From NCBI RefSeq assembly GCF_020742345.1, contig NZ_DYXC01000118.1, positions 1-50,878 on the forward strand: 50,878 nucleotides of DNA, read 5' to 3'. The DNA comes from Enteractinococcus helveticum. GTDB taxonomy: Bacteria > Actinomycetota > Actinomycetes > Actinomycetales > Micrococcaceae. The notes under the pieces are model-generated. The model worked only from the letters and a program-made list of their open reading frames with translations. It was not told where the DNA came from and did not search any database. The translations under genes were made by a program, and so were the position numbers. Positions 1 to 6,900 of the stretch are shown in pieces; position 1 is the first letter of the stretch; every line of letters begins with the position of its first letter.

Positions 1-660
1 GCGATCGATCAGTCGTTGTACGGCGTCATCGATTGTTGGGTTTATGTTCTGCTCCTGTACCAAATTGGACCAGCGTACCCTGTATGCCCCGCCAACTATC
101 TTGCTTAAGTGCTTCTCTTGGATTCCCACACCCTGATGTACTCTCCGTAAGCGCTGGGTAACGGGGACGATTAGAGATTCGAGCTGAGCGCGCGAAGCGA
201 TTTCTCCAACAACGGTGTCCTCTACCAGGTATGCGCCTGCACGATTCCGAATGGTCCCGTGATCGTAGATAGTCGGCATGAGATCGGGTGCGTAGGGGCG
301 CACCTTATTGTGTGCATCGACTGTGCGAGTAATACCATTTCGTTTTCCACCGGTCTGGTAGCGAACACTCAGACTCTTAGCAGCGTAGAAGGCGCGGAGT
401 CGAATTTCTTCTTCGACGTCGAATTTTCCTATCAATATGGATTCTGCTCGCACCCGTGCACGGGTTTTCCCGTGACCTGGAAGCTCATGTTGTTGATCTC
501 TGGGCAAGACATCGAAGCCCTCTTCGGTAGCCCAAGCAGATCGCTTCGAATACGTAAATGTTCTTGGAAAGAATCGTGATCTGAGTTTAGGAGACTTCCG
601 CTCTACCTCGGCGACTCGGCTCAGTGCAGTATTCCACCGTTGATGTTCTATGTTTGGCAA
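1..660 (-). CDS. Unrecognised protein, N-terminal part (runs off left edge)
   Basis: An uninterrupted minus-strand reading frame of 220 codons runs from a TTG at 658-660 to the window edge, with a stop just upstream at 664-666. The N terminus reads MPNIEHQRWNTALSR; later parts include RLRAFYAAKSLSVRYQ, a basic GGKRNGITRTVDAHNK stretch and IYDHGTIRNRAGAYLVEDTV. It is soluble-looking, rich in Arg and Glu, with no signal peptide or membrane segment. A weak AGGGTG lies upstream of the TTG. An internal ATG at 277-279 would give a shorter form but discards 127 open codons. I do not recognise the family, so no function is proposed. It is divergent from the htaA gene that follows. Confidence 0.6.
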   Translation of the reverse strand, partial: MPNIEHQRWNTALSRVAEVERKSPKLRSRFFPRTFTYSKRSAWATEEGFDVLPRDQQHELPGHGKTRARVRAESILIGKFDVEEEIRLRAFYAAKSLSVRYQTGGKRNGITRTVDAHNKVRPYAPDLMPTIYDHGTIRNRAGAYLVEDTVVGEIASRAQLESLIVPVTQRLRRVHQGVGIQEKHLSKIVGGAYRVRWSNLVQEQNINPTIDDAVQRLIDR

Positions 661-826
661 CCCGTTTCACCCTGTTAACTTTTGCATTTCATTTGGTGTT
701 CTTTTGCTCTTTGAATTGCGAAAGATTATACAGGAGAACTTTCGTTGCCCTAAAAGTCGATTGCAGTGTTGGGGAACTCGTAATTTTCGTCTACATGACC
801 TACCTTCGGACTTAATATGCTTTACA

Positions 827-845
827 ATAGGTGAGGCTTGCCTAA
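827..845 (+). promoter_or_regulatory. DtxR/IdeR iron box upstream of htaA
   Basis: This 19-bp imperfect palindrome matches 15 of 19 positions of the consensus TTAGGTTAGGCTAACCTAA. It overlaps a TACAAT -10-like hexamer at 824-829, so iron-loaded DtxR/IdeR bound here would block polymerase. It lies about 200 bp upstream of the HtaA start codon. The heme-uptake context fits iron repression. Confidence 0.75.
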
Positions 846-929
846 ATAAATTAGTTATGCGCTTGTGGTTTGGTTGGCTCCCTGGCTGAGATGGGTCTCA
901 AAGTTGACGCCTATCGCTGCGAGGGGAAG

Positions 930-1030
930 GTCTTGTCGAAAATTCGAAAAGACTTTTTCTGATTGAAAGAAATAGGTTCAGTATGTGCTGAACCTGATGA
1001 GTTCTGCCCTACCTGCAGTAGTGGGGCAAC
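930..1030 (+). promoter_or_regulatory. Structured leader of htaA: terminator-like hairpin plus two further hairpins
   Basis: Between the iron box and the htaA ribosome binding site (GAGGAAAG, about 1034-1041) are three consecutive hairpins. The first pairs 930-940 with 943-953 (one mismatch, loop opened in practice) and is followed directly by five T at 954-958, like an intrinsic terminator. The second pairs 974-981 (AGGTTCAG) with 988-995 perfectly. The third pairs TGCCC at 1005-1009 with GGGCA at 1024-1028, with an inner TAC/GTA pairing. The arrangement resembles an attenuated or translationally controlled leader. No known riboswitch class was recognised. Confidence 0.45.
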
Positions 1031-1048
1031 TATGAGGAAAGCAGATAA

Positions 1049-3253
1049 ATGCATAAGTCATCACTTCCACCAGCGCCTCAGGTGCCGCTGAGCTGTACCC
1101 AGCCTGAAAAGTCCAGAGACGGTCGAGTAACTATTGCTACCCGCGCTACTGCGCTCATGGGTGCAATTGCTTTGAGCACTGCTGGTCTAGCTGGTGTTTC
1201 TGTACCTGCACATGCAGCAACCGATGCAGGCGTAGCGGCAACCATCGCTTCGACGATGGTCCAGACCGATGCTTCTGAAAGTGGTCAACGTGAAATTTCC
1301 CAGTCCGAAATCAGTTGGGGGATCAGATCATCTTTTCGCAACTATATTAAAGGACCGATTGCAAATGGTTCCATTACAGCCGTCGGCGGTACCGGTGCAG
1401 ATAGCGCTGGGATTGTGACGTGGTCTGACGGCGCAGGCTCACTCAAAGAGGCCGATTCCCTCAGCGGCAGGGTGAGTTTTACGGGCGGTGTCAGTTACCG
1501 AGGACATGCCGGGGACCAGTACGAAGACGGGTATGGACTCAACGTTGATCTGACGAACCCGACCATTGAGTTTGAGGAAACCGCAGCGGGTGTGACCGGC
1601 GTGCTATATATTGATGCCTTTGCGAACCCCTATGGTGCCGCTACCGGTATTGACAAGAAGCAGGTCGCCTTTGCCAATCTGACGTTCTCGGATGATTTTG
1701 CCGTGGAGGGTGACACATTGTCCGGTACTGCAGCCGTCACTTTGCATGAGGATGGCGTTGATGCATTTATCGGTTTCTATGAGGCAGGTTCAGAACTTGA
1801 CCCAATAACTTTTTCAGCCACCCTCGCTCCAGAAATCACTGAGGTATCACCTGAAGCCCCGGCACAAAACGGTGGCACAGTCACCATTCCAGAAGTTGAG
1901 GGTATCGAATATGTCGTCGACGGTGAAGTCGTTTCCCCCGGAGACCTGGATCTAGAATCGGGTGTACCGATAAAGGTCACTGCCCGAGCAGAAGAGGGAT
2001 ATGCGCTCACCGAAGGTGCGACCTCAGAATGGACCTTTGAATACGAAGCCCCTGTCGTTGCAGAAGCTCTACTGACCGTGACACCGTCATCTGAGCTCGA
2101 TCCGAATGGTCAGACCGTTACTATTCACGGATCTGGTTTCGACACTTCCGCTGATGCACCAGCCTATCTCCCTGTGAATAAGGCTGGCTTCTACGTTCAG
2201 ATCGGCTGGATAGATGAAAACTGGCGGCCATCTGAAGGTGCGCCGTCGTCTGCACGATCGAACGCGTATTCGGTGTGGGTCCAGGACACCAATGGTGATG
2301 ACCCGTACATGCTTTGGGAAGAAGCTGAAGATGGAACTGCAAGCTTCACCTGGGAAATCGAGATCGATAAAGCAACGCTTGATGAAAAGCAGCGCGAGGG
2401 TGCACAACTGGCGGTATTTACTACCCCAGCTGGCGGAACACAACAGCCCATGAACGAAACGATGATTCCGATCAGCTTTGCCGATGAGGCCGAGCTGCCT
2501 GATCCGGACGACTCTGAATCGCCAGAGCCCGGGGATACTGAGTCTCCTGAGCCAGGCGAGTCTGAAACTCCTGAGCCAAGCGAGACTGAAACACCTGAAC
2601 CAAGCGAGTCTGAAACTCCTGAGCCAGGCGACACTGAGTCTCCAGAGCCCGGTGAGAATGAGTCTCCGGAAGCAGGGGATACTGAGTCTCCTGAACCAGG
2701 CGAGACTGAGTCTCCATCGGCTGACGCTGTAGGCCACAACGTTGATGACCTCACCAAGAACAACCGTGGAGACATTGACGTTCCCACAAGTGCACAGGCC
2801 GGAGATACGATTACGGTAAACGTTGGTGAACAGTATGCAGGTGAGCAAGTTGATCCTGTATTGTTCTCGGATCCGTACGTGTTCGACACTGCGACTGTCG
2901 CTGACGACGGATCGATTCAAGTGACCTTGCCAAATAACGTGACCGGAGAACATCGTTTCGCTGTCTACTTTGCAGGTGAGACGGGTGCTGACGGTGTCTT
3001 GGGCTGGTCGACCATTACTATCTCTGCGGCAGACAACGAAGGCCAGGAGGCTAACGATGGCGATGACACCGGTGATGACTCCGAAAAGACGACGACTGTT
3101 GGTTCGAACGATAACGAAGCGGACAAGGCCGGTGGCCTAGCGAAAACTGGTGCTGAGGCAGTAGTCCTTGCTATCGGCGGCCTGTTGTTACTCGCAGCCG
3201 GTGGCGGTGTACTCTTTGCTTCCCGGGCACGCCGTAACGGTATGCAGCAGTAA
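1049..3253 (+). CDS. htaA: HtaA-domain heme-binding protein, cell-wall anchored (LAKTG)
   Basis: Surface heme receptor of the Corynebacterium HtaA type, 734 aa. A long signal peptide ends near AHA-56. One HtaA domain spans about residues 85-260, with the expected ligands Tyr99 (SFRNYI), His153 (RGHAG) and Tyr244 (GFYEAG). An Ig-like region, a Pro-Glu-Ser/Thr repeat (about 488-556) and a second Ig-like segment follow. The C terminus has LAKTG, a hydrophobic helix and the basic tail ASRARRNG, which matches the LAxTG sorting motif of actinobacterial class E sortases. By family knowledge it captures heme and hands it to HmuT. It lies behind an iron box and a structured leader; the ATG has a GAGGAAAG ribosome site. 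It is separated from the rest of the heme operon by decayed DNA. Confidence 0.87.
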   Translation: MHKSSLPPAPQVPLSCTQPEKSRDGRVTIATRATALMGAIALSTAGLAGVSVPAHAATDAGVAATIASTMVQTDASESGQREISQSEISWGIRSSFRNYIKGPIANGSITAVGGTGADSAGIVTWSDGAGSLKEADSLSGRVSFTGGVSYRGHAGDQYEDGYGLNVDLTNPTIEFEETAAGVTGVLYIDAFANPYGAATGIDKKQVAFANLTFSDDFAVEGDTLSGTAAVTLHEDGVDAFIGFYEAGSELDPITFSATLAPEITEVSPEAPAQNGGTVTIPEVEGIEYVVDGEVVSPGDLDLESGVPIKVTARAEEGYALTEGATSEWTFEYEAPVVAEALLTVTPSSELDPNGQTVTIHGSGFDTSADAPAYLPVNKAGFYVQIGWIDENWRPSEGAPSSARSNAYSVWVQDTNGDDPYMLWEEAEDGTASFTWEIEIDKATLDEKQREGAQLAVFTTPAGGTQQPMNETMIPISFADEAELPDPDDSESPEPGDTESPEPGESETPEPSETETPEPSESETPEPGDTESPEPGENESPEAGDTESPEPGETESPSADAVGHNVDDLTKNNRGDIDVPTSAQAGDTITVNVGEQYAGEQVDPVLFSDPYVFDTATVADDGSIQVTLPNNVTGEHRFAVYFAGETGADGVLGWSTITISAADNEGQEANDGDDTGDDSEKTTTVGSNDNEADKAGGLAKTGAEAVVLAIGGLLLLAAGGGVLFASRARRNGMQQ
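2511..2717 (+). repeat. Coding tandem repeat, Pro-Glu-Ser/Thr units
   Basis: About eight imperfect copies of a 24-bp unit encode variants of SPEPGDTE, SETPEPSE and similar. This is a wall-spanning stalk of the kind found in sortase-anchored proteins. Related Pro/Glu-rich linkers occur in the neighbouring three-domain HtaA protein (about 7580-7700). Slippage could change the copy number. Confidence 0.75.
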
Positions 3254-3313
3254 CGCTTTTCTGCTCATTTCAACTCGACCGATTTTGTATCGGACTTGTT
3301 GAGCTCTTGCTAG

Positions 3314-3350
3314 AGGCCCAGTTCATGACGTTCTGTTATGGACTGGGCCT
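3314..3350 (+). terminator. Hairpin downstream of htaA
   Basis: AGGCCCAGTTCAT at 3314-3326 pairs with ATGGACTGGGCCT at 3338-3350 (13 bp with one G-U pair, 11-nt loop). It lies 60 bp after the stop codon. The tract after it is only mildly T-rich (catactttcc), so termination may be partial. Confidence 0.6.
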
Positions 3351-3399
3351 CATACTTTCCGATGGGAACCGACGGCTTCGTGAGTTAGGGAGCTTGTTG

Positions 3400-4700
3400 A
3401 GTCTGCGTCGTTTCAAGAATGTTCTTGGCTATAGTCGAGAACATGAGCGCGTGGAGGGCGGAATGACACGCCAGTCGGGGCGGCCTATCAGTTCGTTCGG
3501 TAAGAATACTGCTTGTTGATATAAGTGCCTGCCGCAATGGTCCAATAGTTCAACAGGCTCCACCCGCCACCAGTCCACAAGATTGTTGACCCGCAGCTGG
3601 TGTTCGTCCTTTCACCCTCTGGCAAGTCAATAGCCGCAGAGTGCTTGAGCCATGAGTCCGCGGCTCTTCGACAAAGTCGATGCCGAGTACTATCCGCGTG
3701 GGTCACCGATGGTTTTTATAGCTTGCCCTGCGGCACCGGGTGAGGCGTTGCCTTCGCGCTCGCGTTCGTCGGTCAAGACAGTGTTTTCCGTCCACTTTGG
3801 ATCGGATGGCATGGAATCGGCGGGGTTTCTAGATTGCACTGCCAGCACGTCGTCCTAGGTGACGTCTCACAGGCCACGTTTTTACCGGGTGAGGGCGCGA
3901 TAGTAAGTTTCGCAATACATGATCAGTCCACGCGGTGGGGCTGGGGAGAGATTTGCAGTCTCATGTTCGTCGGTCACAGCGTCTTCCGCCATGGAAACAG
4001 TCAAGGGTATGGCTATGCCACGGGGGTATGGGAGTTATCATGCCAATCCAGAGTTCCGACAAGCGTTGGGCGGGATGAGCAGTGCCTGAATTTTTCGTCG
4101 AAATATACCGGCGACCTGCGCGTTCTGATCCAGCATCGGCGTTAAAGACGGTGCATTGTCCGCGCCGATTGTTCTAACAAGCATTATCTGGATGATCGGG
4201 GGCGCAGGCATGAGCCAGGTAGTACAGGTTGTCACGACAGATGGCGATTGGTGCAATAGTATTCTTCAGCTGGCTCGGGCCCGGCAATAGGGTAGGGGAG
4301 GCGTTTGGCCAGATGCCGAATGATCTCGAAGGACACGGGTGCTTACCCGTTGAACCACGGCCTGTTGTCAAGATGACTCACGTTGTGAGCGAGAGCGCGA
4401 ATCGGGAATCCAGTCGCTATAAGTTCAAGGATCAGTCGGCCGCCGACGTGACCGCTGGCATCTGTGGCCAGGGTGTGCGGCGTCCCTTGTCTGATCGTAG
4501 GCGTGTATCTCATGGTGATGCTGAGTGCTCGCTCATGTTCACAAGGTCGTTGGCTTCACTTACGCCAAGCTCGGTGTAAGCGTGAAATTTGCAGTGCATC
4601 TGGCTTCAGCTGTGTTGTGCAATACTCAAGACTGCTAGGTTGGCCAACTCAACGCATCGCAACGAAGTGCAGGTGTCGACGTTCGAGGAGTCAGCTTGAA
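3400..4700. other. Non-coding, apparently decayed DNA
   Basis: About 1.3 kb with only short overlapping frames on both strands and no consistent ribosome sites. Fragments look protein-derived, for example a hydrophobic plus-strand run around 4160-4290 (PIVLTSIIWMIGGAG, then GAIVFFSWLGPGN in another frame) and LIVGVYLMVML around 4490, which could be a frameshifted membrane protein. I could not assign a family. It adjoins a recognisable pseudogene on the right. Confidence 0.4.
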
Positions 4701-4712
4701 TACCGACGCTCT

Positions 4713-5153
4713 GTCAAAACCGTGCTGAAGAAGACTCCGGATGCAGACGTATGCATCCGAACGACCATGGAGGCTGACGCAAAACCCGTCAGTTGTCCCA
4801 TGGCGATCCAAGAAATTGAGAAGTACCACACGGTCTGGTTCATGACCCTTATTGATAAGACCGCGGTTCGCGAAATGACAGGTGGCCAACAGGATAATGT
4901 CACGATCATTGAAAAGGCTTTTGGATATCGATCACCAGCACTGCCACTATCGTCCAGGATGTCGAGCAGAAGAAGGCGTTCAGATCCAAAGTTACCGGGG
5001 CCTTCTTCGGCAATTCGAAGCCTGAGGACTTCGACGTGAGCTTGTTGCGGGTTACTTCGGATACCGCCTTGTACCGGGACTTATCAGACTTATTGGTGGG
5101 AGGCTATCAAAAAGCTGAAAGATCCCGTCAGCGATAAGCCAGACCATCCATAA
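4713..5153 (+). pseudogene. Pyridoxamine 5'-phosphate oxidase-like general stress protein, frameshifted
   Basis: Three pieces in different frames line up with the general stress protein 26 / Pyrid_ox_like family. The first (from 4713) reads VKTVLKKTPDADV, KPVSCPMAIQEIEKYHTVWF and IDKTAVREMTG. After a shift near 4920 the second reads WISITSTATIVQDVEQKKAF, NSKPEDFDVSLLRVTSDTAL and YRDLSDLLVG. After a second shift near 5100 the third ends AIKKLKDPVSDKPDHP at the TAA at 5151-5153. The order and spacing match an intact flavin-binding split-barrel protein of about 150 aa, so this is a dead copy. The start region is not clear. Confidence 0.72.
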
Positions 5154-5250
5154 GAAACACCCGAGGTAAATGTTTAATGAATTCCTGGGGCCTGACACTG
5201 TCCTGGATCATTCACCTGTTCCAGGGCAGTGGCGTTAAGGCAAAAATCTC

Positions 5251-5931
5251 TTACACGGCCACCGGTGTGAGACTTTTGCAGAAGGTGCCGAGTTCTTCAA
5301 AGATAGCCTTGTTGTATCTGAAGCCACAAGCTGCTTCGTCAACGAAAGCATCTTGTTGTTCGATCGTGAAGTCGAGACTATTCAACTTCTCGCGGTAGGC
5401 GTCTTTATACAACTTCGGTTTCGAAATAGTTTTAAAAGTGTACATGTTGAGCTGGTGGTCGTGCACGCGATAGTGCCGCTGCATCAGACGAGCAATAGCT
5501 AGACCGCCGGATAAATCGCCTAGATAGCGCAGGTAGTGGTGGGCGGCAAGACGAGCAGGGTCTCCCGCGACATTACGGATTCTTTGGGCGTACGTAGCTG
5601 TTGATTTCAGTTCAACTGGGTCTGGATGCAATCCGGATTCGGGTAGTAATGTCTGAAGATCTTCAAGGATTGCGGTGCGTCGATCAAGTTTTGGATCGAA
5701 TAATTGCACCACTTGCGGACGTTGTGAGTTATCTCTGAAATGTTCTACCGCAGCATCTAGTGCTTGGTAGATGAAATGATACTGCGAAACGAGCATCGCA
5801 TATTCGCGTGTGCTGAGGTTTCCGTTCATCAGTTCCGTTATGAACGAAGCTGACTCTGCTGAACGGTGATCTTCTTGTGTCAGTTCTTTGACACGAGCGG
5901 CTAGCGATGATGCCTGGTTAGAATGTGGCAT
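5251..5931 (-). CDS. hmuO: Heme oxygenase (biliverdin-producing)
   Basis: Opens the heme ring in the cytoplasm to release iron. The 226-aa length and all-helical sequence fit the HmuO/HO-1 family. His22 in EDHRSAES is the expected proximal heme ligand, and the distal-helix glycine motif GDLSGG (138-143), with its catalytic Asp139, is intact. The ATG at 5929-5931 is preceded by GGAGGGAAA on the minus strand. An iron box about 70 bp upstream suggests DtxR/IdeR repression. It is divergent from the hta-hmuTUV operon that supplies its substrate. No redox partner gene is adjacent. Confidence 0.93.
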   Translation of the reverse strand: MPHSNQASSLAARVKELTQEDHRSAESASFITELMNGNLSTREYAMLVSQYHFIYQALDAAVEHFRDNSQRPQVVQLFDPKLDRRTAILEDLQTLLPESGLHPDPVELKSTATYAQRIRNVAGDPARLAAHHYLRYLGDLSGGLAIARLMQRHYRVHDHQLNMYTFKTISKPKLYKDAYREKLNSLDFTIEQQDAFVDEAACGFRYNKAIFEELGTFCKSLTPVAV

Positions 5932-6001
5932 TTTCCCTCCGGTGATGTGAATGGGTTAGGGGAGGAATCAAACCGCAACAAGAGGGCGATTCGTTTTCTC
6001 A

Positions 6002-6020
6002 TTAGGGAAGCCTAACTTAA
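6002..6020 (-). promoter_or_regulatory. DtxR/IdeR iron box upstream of hmuO
   Basis: TTAGGGAAGCCTAACTTAA matches the iron-box consensus at 15 of 19 positions. It lies 71 bp upstream of the hmuO start, on the divergent side of the hmuO/hta intergenic region. A weaker half-match (GGTTAGGC, about 6221-6228) lies further out. Confidence 0.75.
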
Positions 6021-6307
6021 ATTCATACGTGTCGGAAGCCCTGGAGCAAGAGATCGCTTTTGTGCCCACAATTCCGGCGTGAATTCGAGTTTCGTTGCGT
6101 GGTGGTGTCGCCCATCGAGCTGTGATTAGTAATGAACGTCACCTTGTATTCATTGAGGATAAAAGTTTATCAAGAGTATTCGTTTTATTAATTCGCTCTT
6201 TCTGTTAGGGGTTCGACTTCGGTTAGGCGTATTTCGAAAGTTTTTGTCAGAAATGTTGGCCATTGTGCTTGTGCTTGTGAAGTGGGGGTCATATAGTGTT
6301 CTATCAG

Positions 6308-6326
6308 TTAGGTAAGGCAAGCCTGA
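6308..6326 (+). promoter_or_regulatory. DtxR/IdeR iron box upstream of the hta-hmuTUV operon
   Basis: TTAGGTAAGGCAAGCCTGA matches the consensus at 15 of 19 positions. A -10-like TATAGT lies at 6292-6297, so a bound repressor would cover the start region of a rightward promoter. The first clear heme gene starts about 575 bp downstream, which implies a long leader or a small intervening gene. Confidence 0.72.
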
Positions 6327-6401
6327 CCAATAAAAGAATCCATGGCTTCGGTAATCGAAGCACGCTTGTCATCCGAGTAAAGATAAGAAGGGCAGATGCC
6401 G

Positions 6402-6773
6402 ATGAACGCAGCAAGGAATGTGAAACCGGTCTTCACTTTCTGGTCTGACGTACTTTTCGGCTGGTGCTCAATCACGGTTGACAATGCTTGCCACCACCCA
6501 GACCTCGTGCCGTCACGACGTCTGCAAGCTGCCTTTGAAACTGCGCAAGTTTATGCGAGGACTTGTCGCAGGGTCGAAGGTTGTCACACCGGTGCGACTG
6601 GAATTGGTGCTGTTGCGGGTCACCAAAGCGCCGGTGGTTCTCACGGTATTGCGAAGGCACTGTCAGGTCTTTTCGTCGTCCTGAGAGTCGTCATCTCGAT
6701 GTTCATGTTCGGTGCGTTGAACATTGTGCGATACCTACGCGAAGCCGATAGGGCAGACACCTCTATGTCCTAG
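6402..6773 (+). CDS. Small uncertain ORF in the hta leader
   Basis: Would encode about 123 aa from the ATG at 6402, with AAGAAGGG upstream (an in-frame ATG at 6396 is also possible). The sequence begins MNAARNVKPVFTFWSD, contains Cys and His residues, and has one hydrophobic helix near the C terminus (LSGLFVVLRVVISMFMFGAL) followed by a basic-acidic tail. I do not recognise it. Codon use is not convincing and a competing frame (from 6478) is also open, so it may be decayed DNA and not a gene. Its position between an iron box and the hta operon means it would be iron-regulated if real. Confidence 0.3.
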   Translation: MNAARNVKPVFTFWSDVLFGWCSITVDNACHHPDLVPSRRLQAAFETAQVYARTCRRVEGCHTGATGIGAVAGHQSAGGSHGIAKALSGLFVVLRVVISMFMFGALNIVRYLREADRADTSMS

Positions 6774-6785
6774 AACTTCGTATGA

Positions 6786-6847
6786 GGCCTGGACGATCTG
6801 TTTCCAGCATTTTTGGATCTGGTGTTGAAAACAGATCGTCCAAGGCC
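6786..6847 (+). promoter_or_regulatory. Long hairpin just upstream of the three-domain HtaA gene
   Basis: GGACGATCTGTTT at 6791-6803 pairs perfectly with 6829-6841, extended outward by GGCCT (6786-6790) with AGGCC (6843-6847) across one bulged A. The total is 18 bp with a loop of about 25 nt. It is not followed by a T tract, so processing, attenuation or mRNA stabilisation is more likely than simple termination. It ends 53 bp before the ATG. Confidence 0.5.
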
Positions 6848-6900
6848 GTCCCGCATCAAGATTTCGTTGACACACACTCACGTCCAGGAGGACCCATCCG

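Noticed and set aside
2511..2717. Short tandem repeats that could suggest a CRISPR array
   Set aside because: The repeats are coding, have no unique spacers and stay in the frame of htaA.
2087..2953. Long minus-strand frame opposite htaA (288 codons)
   Set aside because: It is antisense to the Pro-Glu repeat; the product is an artefact of the repeat's codons, and there is no ribosome site.
6786..6847. Insertion sequence ends (inverted repeat)
   Set aside because: The arms are only about 25 bp apart with no transposase or target duplication visible; a hairpin in the leader explains it better.
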